From Blastocatellia bacterium (GTDB lineage Bacteria > Acidobacteriota > Blastocatellia > Chloracidobacteriales > Chloracidobacteriaceae): a stretch of DNA of 64,000 bases. This document shows, piece by piece, positions 37,432 through 46,978 of the stretch. The position numbers and the translations under genes are program-made. The stretch spans positions 124,001-188,000 of the forward strand of contig JAIBAN010000002.1 of assembly GCA_019695185.1 (NCBI GenBank). The letters are read 5' to 3'. The notes under the pieces are model-generated. The model searched no databases. It was given only the letters and a program-made list of their open reading frames with translations, and had not been told where the DNA came from. The first letter of the stretch is position 1. Every line of letters begins with the position of its first letter.

Positions 37432-40400
37432 TTACTTTGTCCGAATTACGGTAAACACCGGCCCGGTGGCAGTGCCCGTCGTTCCTGCCACAAGCACCGG
37501 TCCGGTTAATGCCTGCGCCGGCACGATGGCTGTGATTTGATTGGCCGAATCAATCGTAAAGCTGGCATTCACTCCCCCGAATTGAACCGTGGCAATATGG
37601 TCCAGATTGAATCCGGAAATGACGACGCTGGTTCCAGTCATTCCGCTTGTGGGTGAAAGCGACTGGATGATGGGCGCTTTTTGGAATGGTTGCGTCACCA
37701 GTTGAAATGCCTGACTCGTACTTGCTCCGCAGTTGTCGGTGACCGTGACGGTGATGATAAAGGTTCCGCTGTTGACCGGATTGGCACTCACGATGCCGGT
37801 GACTGAATTCACCGTGAGCGTCCCGGCATATCCGGATGAAGCCGAAACCGTCACACTGGCGACGGTTCCGTTGTCACTGGGTGGCGCACTTGGTGTGATG
37901 ACCAGCGGATTTCCCGCCACCACGTTTTGCGCCGGATAGCCACCCACCTGCGGAGCACTGTTGGCCGTGACATTGACCGTCAGGTTGGCGGTGGTGGTCA
38001 GCCCATCTCCGTCAGTGACCGTCAGCAAAACCGTGTTGGCTCCGACAGTTGCCGCGCATCCGGCGATAACAGTGGCAGTGACGCTTCCATTACTGTTGAC
38101 GATTCCAGTCACCATCAACCCGGCTGGAACCACTGTCGGCGTGACAAGCAGATTTCCTGCCGGAGTTTCAACGTCATTCACCGTGGCAATCAGAGAAACG
38201 GTCCCGGCACTTCCCTGCTGTCGGGTCAGCGGGGTTCCGGCGGTGATGGTTGGACGTGCCCGCACAATCAGGGTGACGATTTGTGAACCGGTACAGTTGT
38301 TGGCATCGGTGGCGGTCACAGTGAAACTGTAACTCCCGGCGGTGGTTGGGGTTCCAGCCAAGGTCCCGTTGGTTGCCAGGGAAAGTCCGGGCGGAATGTT
38401 TCCCGTGGCCTGGAAGGAAATGGCTCCGACACCGTTTGCCTGCGTGAAATTCTGCATGTAGGCCACGCCCGCCAAGGCAAACGGAGGATTTGCCGGACTG
38501 ACCGTAATCACCGGGCAAACCACTTGAAGAGAATAACTTCCGGTTCCCGGACAGTTGTTGGCATCCCGTGTCATCACGGTAAAGTTGAAGGTTCCCACTA
38601 CAAGCGGTGTGCCTGAAAGCGTGCCGTTTGGACTCAAGGTCACACCCGTCGGCAGCCCTCCGCTTTGAACCGTGAAGGTATAGGGCGTCTGTCCGCCGGT
38701 TGCGGTGAGCGTTCCACTGTAGGCCACACCTGCCGTTCCGGTGGTCAAACTCCCTGGTCCGGTCGTGATAATCGGGCAAATCACCCGCACGGAATAGGAT
38801 TGACTGCCCGTGCAGGTGCCAAACCCGGTGGCGGTGATGGTGAAAGGATAGGTTCCCGTGGCGGTTGCGGCTCCGGAAATCACACCGGTGGAGGAATTCA
38901 GCGAAAGTCCGGGCGGCAACGCTCCGGCAGTCACGGCAAAATTGTAGTTGCCTCCGTTTGGACTGGCTGAAACCATCTGGCTGTAGGCTTCACCCTGATT
39001 CGTATCGGGCAGATTGGTCGGACTGACCGTCACAGTCGGACAGGCGATGGTAACGGTAAACGGCTGGCTCCCGGTGCAGGTGCCGAACCCGGTCGCCGTT
39101 ACGGTGAAGTTGAAGGTTCCCGCCTGACTCGGCGTCCCTGCCAGCATTCCGTTGGAAGCCAGCGAAACACCCGGCGGCAGGCTGCCTGCCGTGACTGCAA
39201 AACTGTAACCACCACCCGCCGGTGTCGCCGAAACACTGCTGCTGTAAGCAGTTCCAGCCGTTCCGCCGGAGAGCGTCCCGGTAACCGCCACGGTCGGACA
39301 ATTCACCTGGAAGATATAGGCCCGTGAACCCGTGCAGCCCGCCGGAGTCGCGGAATCGGTCGCCGTCACAGTGAAGTTAAAGGCCCCGGCCTGGCTCGGC
39401 GTGCCGGAAAGCGTTCCACTTGGTGCCAGTGTCAGCCCTGGAGGCAAACTCCCCGTTGTCACGGCAAAACCGTAAGCTGAGACGCCGCCGCTGCCTGTCA
39501 AATTCTGGCTGTAAGCCGTTCCTGCGGTGGCCGTTGGAAGACTGGTCGGACTGACTGTAATCGTCCCGCAAACCACCTGAATGGAATAGGTTCGCGTCCC
39601 CGTGCAATTCGTTCCGGGAGGATTCGAAGGCGTCGAATCGGTCGCTGTGACGGTGAAATTGAAGGTTCCGGTCGCGGTTGGCGTGCCGGAAAGCGTGCCA
39701 CCCGGTGCCAGGGCGAGGCCGGTCGGGAGCGCCCCGGAGGTGACCGCGAAACTGTACGGCGAAGTGCCGCCGCTGCCGCTCAGGTTTTGGCTGTAACCTG
39801 TTCCTGCCGTTCCGTTTGGCAGTGTGGCCGGATTAACCGAAATGGTCGGGCACGAAATCGCCACCGTGTAGCCACGGCTGCCGGTGCAAGCCGTGGGTGT
39901 CGTCGAATCGGTCGTCGTGATGGTGAAGGAAAAACTCCCGGTCGTGGTGGGCGTTCCCGAAAGCACCCCGGCAGCAGAGAGCGAAAGGCCGGTTGGGAGT
40001 GTTCCGCCCGTCATTGCGAATGAATAGGACGAGGTTCCGCCGCTGCCAGTCACGGTCTGGTTATAGGCTGTTCCGACAGTTCCGCCCGGCAAGGTGGCCG
40101 GATTGACCGAAATTCCGGCGCAATTGATGGTCAAGGCATAACTTTGCGAACCCGGACAGCCGCCTGCCGGAACGGTCGGCGTCGTATCGGTGGCTGTGAC
40201 GGTGAAATTAAAGGTTCCGTTGACGGTCGGTGTCCCGGAAAGCAGGCCCGTTCCGGAAAGCGTCATCCCGGTCGGCAGCGTGCCCGCTGTCACTCCAAAG
40301 CCGAAGGTTCCACTGCCACCTGAGGCTGTAAAGGTTTGATTGTAGGCGGTTCCGACCGTTCCCGCCGGGAGCGGTGAAGCCGGACTGACCGTAATTGTCG

Positions 40401-42567
40401 GGCAGGCAATCACGACCGTGTATGAGCGCGTGCCGGTACAGGGCGTTCCCAAGGTGGAATCGGTGGCCCGCACCGTAAAGGAAAAACTTCCGGCGACGGT
40501 GGGCGTTCCGGTCAAGGCTCCGGTGCTGCCGAGGGTCAGGCCGGTCGGCAGCGTACCGACACTGACATCAAAGGTAACGGCTCCATTGCCACCGCCCGAA
40601 GTTACGTTCTGACTGTAAGCCATTCCAAACGCTCCGTTTGGCAAGGTGGCGGGATTAACCGTAATCGTCGGACAGCCGATGATGACCGTGTAGGCACGAC
40701 TGCCGGTACAGCCGTTATTGTCAGTGGCTGTAACCGTAAAGTTGAAGGTTCCCGTGGTGGTTGGCGTCCCGGAAAGCGCTCCGGCGGAACCGAGCGAAAG
40801 TCCCGTCGGCAACGCGCCTGCCGTCACGCCCAAAGTGTAGGGCGAGGTGCCTCCGCTCCCGGTCAGCGTTTGATTGTAACCCGTTCCGGCAGTACCGTTT
40901 GGCAGCGTGGCCGGATTGACCGCCAGGGTTGGACAGGTGACGTTCAGGGAAAAACTGGCGGTGTTGGTTGCCCCGCAGTTGTCGGTGACGCGGGTGGCGA
41001 TGGTGTGGGTCCCAAACGGTGCGGCATTGCTCACCGAAATCACGCCGGTTGCGGAATTGATGGAAATGGTTCCCGTATAGGTTCCCTGACTGGTAATCGC
41101 CACCGACGCGATACTGCCGTTGTCGGTTGGCCCGGAAGACGGGTTGATGGTCCGCGAACCACCCTGGGTCACCGACTGGGTGGTATAGGCAATGGAGGGT
41201 GCCGTGTTCGCGGATACATTGACCTGAAGGCTGCCGGTGCCGGTAAACGTGCCGTCCGACACCTGAAACCGAACGGTTCCCGAAGTGGCCGTACAACCTG
41301 CGGCCACCTGCGCTGTCACCGTGCCGTTACTGTTGGCTAAACCAGTGACGGTAATCCCGGTGGCGGTTCCTCCGGCAATCTGAGCGACGGACAAACTTCC
41401 CGCTGCGGTGTCGGGGTCGCTCACGGTTCCAACCACTACGGCAGCGCCTGCCGGGCTGCCTTGCTGGCGGGCGATGGCTCCGGCGGGTGTGAAAGCGGGC
41501 GCAAACCCGGTAGTGACGACCAGATTCCAACTCGCCATGGACCCACCGTCATTGGCCAGCGGGTCAATGATATAGAGATTCCACTGCCCGTCGGCCACTG
41601 AGCCGTTGAACGCCGCCAGGCTGGTTGACCAGGGACCGGAACCCAAGCCCGGAAACGGGTCGGTGATTGAGCTTCCGGAAGGCTGATAGGTACCGGTCCC
41701 AAAAGGAACCAGGGCTTGAAGCGGCGGGTTGGGTGACTGGTCATCAAAGGCCAGCGTTCCGGTAAACGGCGCGTCCGGACCCCGCCGGTTAAAAATGTTG
41801 ACCCGAATTCCGCCGGGAGACTCCAGAATGATTGAAATATCCCGGATGCTGGTATGCGAAAGGTCATTCAACTGCACGTTGACATCCGTCACAATGCCGC
41901 TGCCGCCCGGAACAACCAACCCTGAAGGATATGGATTTCCGGCTCCAAGAGTTGGTATCGAGATACCTCCGCCGGTCAGGACCTGGACCAGTGCCGGGGC
42001 AAAGATTTTGGCGGAAATCACGACCGGCTGGTCAAGGGTGTGTTCACCCAACCAGAAACCAACCTGATTCCGTGCTTTTAGTTCCAATCCGCCGGGGATT
42101 TCCTGACGGATGGAATTGACGGTTTGGGTAATGGAAAGATCAAAGATGTGAATCTTGCCCCGTGACGTATGCACCATCCAATCCCGCTCAGTCAGAGGTT
42201 CGACCCGTTCCATATTGGGAAAATCCAAAGGAATGCTGGTTGCTTCGGCACCCGGCGCGACCGTCCAGCGGGCCACAAGGTGCGACTGGTCACCGTTGAC
42301 CGCCAGTTCAATGCCCGGACTGACAACCTGGACGATGGGCTCAGGGTGGTGAACCAGCCGGAGTTGCCACAAAGCGATGGTATCCCGTTTGCCATCAGTT
42401 GCCTGAGTGGCTGGTTCAGGTTCCGACTGGATGACCGGAGCGAATCCGGAAACGCTTTTCGAATGGTCGGCATGTGATACCAACCGGGAGGATCCGGAAA
42501 ACAGAAGCATTCCCCCCAGAGTTAATAAAATCAAACAGATGACAGCTTTATTCAGATTGCAAAACAT
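37432..42567 (-). CDS. Giant secreted P-domain / putative-Ig repeat protein
   Basis: The start at ATG 42567 follows AAGGAAG; a TTG eight codons earlier lacks a site. The 1,711-residue product has a signal sequence (AVICLILLTLGGMLLFSG). A proprotein-convertase-like P domain lies near 200-370 (VQLNDLSHTSIRDISIILES, GQWNLYIIDPLANDGGSMAS then W). After that come cadherin-like segments and about a dozen putative-Ig (He_PIG) repeats, each with 'YNQTLTGSGGTSPY', 'LPTGLSL' and 'GTLSGTPTxxGTFNFTVTATD'. A TIG/IPT domain ends the protein. It is probably an adhesin or cell-surface stalk. High internal similarity makes repeat-number change by recombination likely. The stop codon abuts the Y1 element. Confidence 0.88.
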   Translation of the reverse strand: MFCNLNKAVICLILLTLGGMLLFSGSSRLVSHADHSKSVSGFAPVIQSEPEPATQATDGKRDTIALWQLRLVHHPEPIVQVVSPGIELAVNGDQSHLVARWTVAPGAEATSIPLDFPNMERVEPLTERDWMVHTSRGKIHIFDLSITQTVNSIRQEIPGGLELKARNQVGFWLGEHTLDQPVVISAKIFAPALVQVLTGGGISIPTLGAGNPYPSGLVVPGGSGIVTDVNVQLNDLSHTSIRDISIILESPGGIRVNIFNRRGPDAPFTGTLAFDDQSPNPPLQALVPFGTGTYQPSGSSITDPFPGLGSGPWSTSLAAFNGSVADGQWNLYIIDPLANDGGSMASWNLVVTTGFAPAFTPAGAIARQQGSPAGAAVVVGTVSDPDTAAGSLSVAQIAGGTATGITVTGLANSNGTVTAQVAAGCTATSGTVRFQVSDGTFTGTGSLQVNVSANTAPSIAYTTQSVTQGGSRTINPSSGPTDNGSIASVAITSQGTYTGTISINSATGVISVSNAAPFGTHTIATRVTDNCGATNTASFSLNVTCPTLAVNPATLPNGTAGTGYNQTLTGSGGTSPYTLGVTAGALPTGLSLGSAGALSGTPTTTGTFNFTVTATDNNGCTGSRAYTVIIGCPTITVNPATLPNGAFGMAYSQNVTSGGGNGAVTFDVSVGTLPTGLTLGSTGALTGTPTVAGSFSFTVRATDSTLGTPCTGTRSYTVVIACPTITVSPASPLPAGTVGTAYNQTFTASGGSGTFGFGVTAGTLPTGMTLSGTGLLSGTPTVNGTFNFTVTATDTTPTVPAGGCPGSQSYALTINCAGISVNPATLPGGTVGTAYNQTVTGSGGTSSYSFAMTGGTLPTGLSLSAAGVLSGTPTTTGSFSFTITTTDSTTPTACTGSRGYTVAISCPTISVNPATLPNGTAGTGYSQNLSGSGGTSPYSFAVTSGALPTGLALAPGGTLSGTPTATGTFNFTVTATDSTPSNPPGTNCTGTRTYSIQVVCGTITVSPTSLPTATAGTAYSQNLTGSGGVSAYGFAVTTGSLPPGLTLAPSGTLSGTPSQAGAFNFTVTATDSATPAGCTGSRAYIFQVNCPTVAVTGTLSGGTAGTAYSSSVSATPAGGGYSFAVTAGSLPPGVSLASNGMLAGTPSQAGTFNFTVTATGFGTCTGSQPFTVTIACPTVTVSPTNLPDTNQGEAYSQMVSASPNGGNYNFAVTAGALPPGLSLNSSTGVISGAATATGTYPFTITATGFGTCTGSQSYSVRVICPIITTGPGSLTTGTAGVAYSGTLTATGGQTPYTFTVQSGGLPTGVTLSPNGTLSGTPLVVGTFNFTVMTRDANNCPGTGSYSLQVVCPVITVSPANPPFALAGVAYMQNFTQANGVGAISFQATGNIPPGLSLATNGTLAGTPTTAGSYSFTVTATDANNCTGSQIVTLIVRARPTITAGTPLTRQQGSAGTVSLIATVNDVETPAGNLLVTPTVVPAGLMVTGIVNSNGSVTATVIAGCAATVGANTVLLTVTDGDGLTTTANLTVNVTANSAPQVGGYPAQNVVAGNPLVITPSAPPSDNGTVASVTVSASSGYAGTLTVNSVTGIVSANPVNSGTFIITVTVTDNCGASTSQAFQLVTQPFQKAPIIQSLSPTSGMTGTSVVISGFNLDHIATVQFGGVNASFTIDSANQITAIVPAQALTGPVLVAGTTGTATGPVFTVIRTK

Positions 42568-42732
42568 GGCAGGACTTCCTTTTTTCGACAAGAGTTGGCC
42601 CTGGCAACCACAATGGTTACCGCTCTAATGGGTGCTAGAGAGTGATTTCCAGGCAGCGCGGGACCGGGACTCAGCCACCGGGACGGGATTTGTGATCCTC
42701 CGATTGCAGACGGTCAGGCCACCAACAGGGGC

Positions 42733-43029
42733 TCAGGTTGTTTGAATTGGAAGGGATATTCTTCTGGTTTCTTTGTTATGCAGCACATCCGGGCAGACAA
42801 CCAGTTCACCGCTTTCCAGTTCCATCGTATGCAATTCACCGGTCATAATCTGGTGCTGAACCTCGGCCATTGTGACGGACCGAATGACCGCTACCTGATA
42901 TGGCAGGAGTCCAAGCACTTCTTTTCGGCAGACCGGGCACCAGATGGGCGACGAGCCAGCGTTCAAATGAATCCGGATAACTTCGTGAGTTTCAATTCTG
43001 GTTTGGGTAATGCGTTTTCGATTCGTCAC
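42733..43029 (-). CDS. Hypothetical small zinc-binding protein
   Basis: I chose the GTG at 43029 because GGAGG lies just upstream; the frame is also open from a TTG at 43041. The ~98-residue product begins with a basic stretch (NRKRITQTRIETHEVIRI) and has a CPVC zinc-knuckle-like pair at about residues 31-34. A helical segment (LPYQVAVIRSVTMAEVQHQI) and a strand pair ending ELVVCPDVL follow. Small proteins of this layout, a Cys pair followed by a helix-turn-helix-like part, are common in acidobacterial genomes but have no known function. It is divergent from the wHTH-TolB gene. Confidence 0.65.
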   Translation of the reverse strand: MTNRKRITQTRIETHEVIRIHLNAGSSPIWCPVCRKEVLGLLPYQVAVIRSVTMAEVQHQIMTGELHTMELESGELVVCPDVLHNKETRRISLPIQTT

Positions 43030-43183
43030 GGTTTCCTCCAATCCTGTAGGGCGGGTTCTATTCTAAAAACTATGCGCTGACTTTCCTTCTGTCTGCGGGT
43101 GTGGCATATCTAGGCACTAACCCCGGTTTTTTGTCTCAACCAGACCCTGACTTTTTTCTAACTTTTTTCAAACCATTCGGTAA

Positions 43184-45394
43184 ATGCTTGTAAAGAAGGA
43201 AGATACCAACATCTATGAATTCGATGGATTCCGGCTGGAAATTGCCGAAAGGCGGGTCAGTCGGGGTGGAGAGCGAATTGCCTTGCAGCCGAAAACCTTT
43301 GATTTGCTGCTGGTGCTGGTGCGCCATGCGGGTCAGTTGCGCCGCAAACAGGACCTGATGGAAGAGGTCTGGGGTGATGCCGCCGTTGAAGAAGCCAACC
43401 TGACCAAAAATATCGGCCTGCTGCGGAAAGCCCTTGGAACGCGGCCCGATGGAAACGATTACATCGAAACCATTCCACGCTTCGGGTACCGGTTTGACGC
43501 CGAAGTGCAAACCATCAACGGTTCGAAGCCGGAACTGGTGGTGGAACGGTTTACCATCACCAATGTTGTCACCGAGGAATTTGATGTCATTGAGGACGAC
43601 GGCTTGCCGGTGGCTCCGGGTGAACCGGTGAAGCTGCTGCCAGCCCATGCGACTCCGTCGCAACCCGCGAATCCGTGGCTGGCCTGGTTTGCCGTGGGAC
43701 TTTTCGCGGTCTTGCTGGCAATGGGCGGATGGTGGTTCAAACACCGGGCGGAACCAGTTGAAAAACCTGAATTTGTCCTGGCTGACACACGGATTTTCCC
43801 GCTCACCGGACTTTCAGGAAAAGAAGACTATCCGGCTTTCTCACCTGACGGGAAACTGGTGGCCTATACCTGGGATGGAGGCATCACCGAAGGAAACCGA
43901 AATATTTACGTCGCCTCACCTGGAAACGTGGCTCCACGCCGGTTGACAACCAATCGGTTTGAGGAATCCAAACCTGTCTGGTCCCCGGATGGGCGGTCAC
44001 TGGCTTTCCTGCGGCAGGATAATGACCGAACCGAAGTAATCGTGTTGTCCCTCGACAAAAATGAGGAACGCAGTTTGGGAACCGTTCTCAATGGACTTGA
44101 CTGGTCGCCTGACGGCCAGTCTCTGGCCATCACCGACCGCCCCAATCAGGAACGCCTAAGCCGGATTTATCTGGTTGCCGTTACTACCGGCGAGCGGCGG
44201 CTGGTGACTAATGATAGCCTTCCCTTAAATGATGCCTCCCCGGCCTTTTCCCCGGATGGAAAGGAATTGGCCTTTTGTCGGGTGGGAGCCGGCCAAGGTG
44301 ACCTCTATCGGGTCAGCACCACTGGCGGTCCGGTCACCCGTTTGACCTCCAGCCATTGGGTGATTGACAGTCTGGACTGGTCGCCGGATGGGCGCAAAAT
44401 CCTGTTTACTTCAAACCGTTCAGGGGTTTACGGCTTATGGAAAATCAATCTCGCAGGGGGTGAGCCGGTGGCGGTTCCGGTTGAAGGTCCGGTTCATCAC
44501 CTGTCGGTTTCCCGGACCGGACAACTGGCTTATGCCCAAATCAATTCGGATTCCAATATCTGGAAGATTTCACTGAGCAACGTGTCCCAGCCGCCCCAAC
44601 GACTGGCGGCTTCGACCGAGGCTGATGACAGCCCCAGTTTTTCACCTGATGGAACCAAAATCGCCTATGCCACCGCCCGTTCGGGACGGTGGCAAATCTG
44701 GGTTTGTGACGCGGATGGAAGCCATCCTCATGCAGTGACTTCCCTTACAGCCCGGATGGTTGGCACCCCCCGCTGGTCACCCGACAGCCAGCGCATTGCT
44801 TTTGACGTTCACCAGGCAACCATTGCGGATATTTATGTCATGAATGCCGACGGCAGCCAGCCGGTCCGACTGACCGACGGCCAGTCCATCAGAGTCGTGC
44901 CTTCGTGGTCACAGGATGGCAAGTGGCTTTATTTTTGTTTACTTGAGAAAAACATCCGGCAGCTTTGGAAACTGCCTGCCACTGGCGGGACGGCAATTCA
45001 GGTAACCCAAAAAGGCGGTTGGGAAGGTTTTGAATCAGCCGACGGAACCACACTCTTTTATACCAAAGGGCGCAACCTGCCGGGAATCTGGTCGGTTCCA
45101 ACTGGCGGAGGCGAGGAAAAACCGGTTCCGGAACTGGCCGAAGCTGCCCGCCAACGTTATTGGGCCGTGACCAAAGGCGGTATTTATTTTGTGGCTTCAG
45201 GTGATGGAAAAACCTGGCACATCAAATATTTCGACCTGACCACCCGGCGGGTGCGGGAAGTGACCACGCTTGACCATCCCCCGATGAGCGAACCTGCCGG
45301 GCTGGCGGTTTCGCCGGATGAAAAATCCCTGCTCTTTGTGCAGGATGACCTGTTTCAGCACCGGATTCTGGTCACTGAGCAAAATCATCCGTAA
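43184..45394 (+). CDS. Winged-helix regulator fused to a TolB-like propeller
   Basis: The 736-residue protein starts with an OmpR/CadC-type DNA-binding winged helix at ~10-105 (FRLEIAERRVSRGGERIALQ, KTFDLLLVLVRHAG, YIETIPRFGYRF). One membrane helix lies at ~165-185 (PWLAWFAVGLFAVLLAMGGWW). About eight PD40/TolB propeller blades with 'AFSPDGKELAF' motifs fill ~200-736. It lacks a receiver domain, so it is a one-component membrane regulator with an outside sensor, like CadC. This architecture is frequent in Acidobacteriota. The ligand and target genes are unknown. An inverted repeat that may terminate transcription follows. Confidence 0.9.
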   Translation: MLVKKEDTNIYEFDGFRLEIAERRVSRGGERIALQPKTFDLLLVLVRHAGQLRRKQDLMEEVWGDAAVEEANLTKNIGLLRKALGTRPDGNDYIETIPRFGYRFDAEVQTINGSKPELVVERFTITNVVTEEFDVIEDDGLPVAPGEPVKLLPAHATPSQPANPWLAWFAVGLFAVLLAMGGWWFKHRAEPVEKPEFVLADTRIFPLTGLSGKEDYPAFSPDGKLVAYTWDGGITEGNRNIYVASPGNVAPRRLTTNRFEESKPVWSPDGRSLAFLRQDNDRTEVIVLSLDKNEERSLGTVLNGLDWSPDGQSLAITDRPNQERLSRIYLVAVTTGERRLVTNDSLPLNDASPAFSPDGKELAFCRVGAGQGDLYRVSTTGGPVTRLTSSHWVIDSLDWSPDGRKILFTSNRSGVYGLWKINLAGGEPVAVPVEGPVHHLSVSRTGQLAYAQINSDSNIWKISLSNVSQPPQRLAASTEADDSPSFSPDGTKIAYATARSGRWQIWVCDADGSHPHAVTSLTARMVGTPRWSPDSQRIAFDVHQATIADIYVMNADGSQPVRLTDGQSIRVVPSWSQDGKWLYFCLLEKNIRQLWKLPATGGTAIQVTQKGGWEGFESADGTTLFYTKGRNLPGIWSVPTGGGEEKPVPELAEAARQRYWAVTKGGIYFVASGDGKTWHIKYFDLTTRRVREVTTLDHPPMSEPAGLAVSPDEKSLLFVQDDLFQHRILVTEQNHP

Positions 45395-45429
45395 CCCCTG
45401 CAACGTTCGGGCGGCAATTCCTGGTTTGG

Positions 45430-45537
45430 AAAGTGGCGCAATTTGTTGAATCGCATTTTTGGCTCAATTTCACTTTCAATTCGGGTTGAGCGGGGGCACT
45501 TTTCAAGCGCGATGAAACAAATCGCGCCACTTTTTTG
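45430..45537. terminator. Long inverted repeat between convergent genes
   Basis: AAAGTGGCGCAATTTGTT at 45430-45447 is nearly complementary to AACAAATCGCGCCACTTT at 45516-45533, followed by TTT. The loop is about 68 nt. The position between two convergent genes suits a bidirectional terminator. The long loop is also compatible with a degenerate non-autonomous element. Confidence 0.55.
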
Positions 45538-45542
45538 CAATA

Positions 45543-45983
45543 TCATTGTTTCCACAGGGACTGCTGGAACACCAACAGTAAAAACCCACAGCCGGAAAGC
45601 AGGCAAAAAGGTGAAAAGAGCCACGTATCGTAAACAGCGAATGAAGTTCCGGTCACCTGTTTGAAAAAACCGACATAACGGAATTCACCCACCGCCCGAA
45701 CCAGCAAAACCACTCCAATCAGCCCGCCCAGAATCCGGGACGAGCGGAACCAGACGGAAGGCACCTGCGACTCGTATCCGAGCGAGAGCGCCACCGCCGA
45801 AAATCCAGCTAATATCAGTGCCACCACGAGGGTGATGCCCATTCCCGGTCGAAAAAGCGGTTTTCCGTGGGCTTCAGGAATCGCCGAACCAATCATCAGT
45901 TTGCCGCCAAAGGCCCAAAACACGTGGAGCAGGCTCAAACCTGTAAAAGCTGTTCCCAGCAGCAGCGCCAATCGTTGCATCAT
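45543..45983 (-). CDS. DUF3995 four-helix membrane protein
   Basis: The 146-residue product starts at ATG 45983 behind GAGAGGA and has four hydrophobic segments: LALLLGTAFTGLSLLHVFWAF, ITLVVALILAGFSAVALSLG, ILGGLIGVVLLVRAVGEFRY and FSPFCLLSGCGFLLLVFQQS. The LHVFWAFGG, RAVGEFRYVGFF and YDTWLFSPFC motifs match the DUF3995 family. It has no known biochemical role. It is convergent with the wHTH-TolB gene and divergent from the DUF1579-like gene. Confidence 0.8.
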   Translation of the reverse strand: MMQRLALLLGTAFTGLSLLHVFWAFGGKLMIGSAIPEAHGKPLFRPGMGITLVVALILAGFSAVALSLGYESQVPSVWFRSSRILGGLIGVVLLVRAVGEFRYVGFFKQVTGTSFAVYDTWLFSPFCLLSGCGFLLLVFQQSLWKQ

Positions 45984-46149
45984 GAAATCCTCTCAATAAT
46001 CAGTCACTCGCATCTCTTCCAAGAACAGATGCCATCCAGTTGCGAAAAACGACCGTTCAGAAGCAGTTGCTTCCGCTTTGCCTCATTCCTCCGTAGGGTG
46101 GGCCTGAACCTTTTCTGAAAATTTTCTTTCCAACGGAGAAACCTGAACT

Positions 46150-46716
46150 ATGACGTTGTTTCTGAAAAAACTGTCTTTCCTGGCCCTGACCTTGATATTG
46201 TTCCCTTTTGCCATTCAGGCGCAACAACCACCTGCTCCCACCGCCCAAATTGAAGCGATGAAACGCATGCAACTCATGGTCGGTGAATGGGAAGGCGGCG
46301 GCTGGATTGAATTCGGTCCCGGCAAAAAACTGGAATTTACCGGTCATGAATCCATTCAACCCAAAACCAACGGCACCACTCTTTTGGTGCAAGGGCTGCA
46401 CAAGTCGAAAAGCGATGGAAAAACCCCGGAACGGGTCATTCATGACGCTTTGGCAATTATTTCCTTCAATGAAAAGGAAAAAGCCTACCGGATGAAAGCC
46501 TGTTTGGCATCCGGTGCCCAAACCGATGCAGTTATTTCCATCACCGAAACAGGTGCCATGCAGTGGGGATTGCCGGATAATCGCGGCGGACAAATCCGTT
46601 ACACCATTACCATCGCAGAGAAAGCCACCTGGAATGAAGTGGGCGAATATTCAATGGATGGCAAAACCTGGCGGAAATTCTTTGAAATGAATCTGAAACA
46701 CAAAGGAACCAATTGA
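46150..46716 (+). CDS. Secreted DUF1579-like barrel protein
   Basis: The 188-residue product has a clear signal peptide (LSFLALTLILFPFAIQA) and a beta-rich mature part with the 'MKRMQLMVGEWEGGGWI' opening and 'HESIQPKTNGTTLLVQG' seen in DUF1579/lipocalin-like proteins. That family is annotated only as small-molecule or heme-binding-like barrels; no ligand can be named here. The last residues (KGTN) run into a 44-bp repeat that includes four GAATTGA heptads. GGAGA lies 12 nt before the start. Confidence 0.65.
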   Translation: MTLFLKKLSFLALTLILFPFAIQAQQPPAPTAQIEAMKRMQLMVGEWEGGGWIEFGPGKKLEFTGHESIQPKTNGTTLLVQGLHKSKSDGKTPERVIHDALAIISFNEKEKAYRMKACLASGAQTDAVISITETGAMQWGLPDNRGGQIRYTITIAEKATWNEVGEYSMDGKTWRKFFEMNLKHKGTN

Positions 46717-46975
46717 GAATTGAGAATTGAGAATTGAGAATTGCATAAGGAACCAATTGAGAATTGAGAATTGAGAATTGAGAATTGCATAACGCAACTT
46801 GTTCTTTTTCAATCAAATTACAAGAAATACAACGGGGGGCTGACGGTTTTTTGCACTTCTCATCCCTTGTAATGTATTCAGAACTCCTGTTGCTTCTATA
46901 ATTAAGACAATTCTCAATTCTCAATTCTCAATTCTCAATTCTCAATTCTCAATTCTCAATTCTCAATTCTCAATT
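46703..46975. repeat. Paired inverted heptad arrays; left array doubled as a 44-bp unit
   Basis: A 44-bp unit (AAGGAACC plus about five GAATTGA-type heptads plus a GCAT-type end) occurs at 46703 and again at 46747. The first copy contains the DUF1579-like stop codon. After a 117-bp spacer, about ten CTCAATT units fill 46908-46975. This array ends 3 bp before the ATG of the histidine kinase gene. Confidence 0.93.
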
Positions 46976-46978
46976 CTT

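Larger units (their letters stand above)
36580..37433. mobile_element. REP / Y1-transposase element with inverted REP ends
   Basis: Two blocks of REP palindromes, 36590-36715 and 37349-37418, flank the Y1 transposase gene in inverted orientation. The left block has GCGGCGACGTGTCGCCGC and GGCGGCGACTTGTCGCCGCC. The right block has the complementary palindrome, a GGTGACAAGTCACC and a third hairpin. The 10-bp sequence TTCCCGACTT occurs at both outer edges (36580-36589 and 37424-37433). The element fills the whole gap between the WD40/FGE gene and the P-domain gene. Confidence 0.85.

Noticed and set aside
42602-42621. Small near-palindrome upstream of the P-domain gene
   Set aside because: The arms are only 7 bp with a mismatch, which is expected by chance in a gap of this size.
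46703-46975. Possible CRISPR array from evenly repeated short units
   Set aside because: The units are contiguous 7-mers with no spacers, and no cas genes are in the window.
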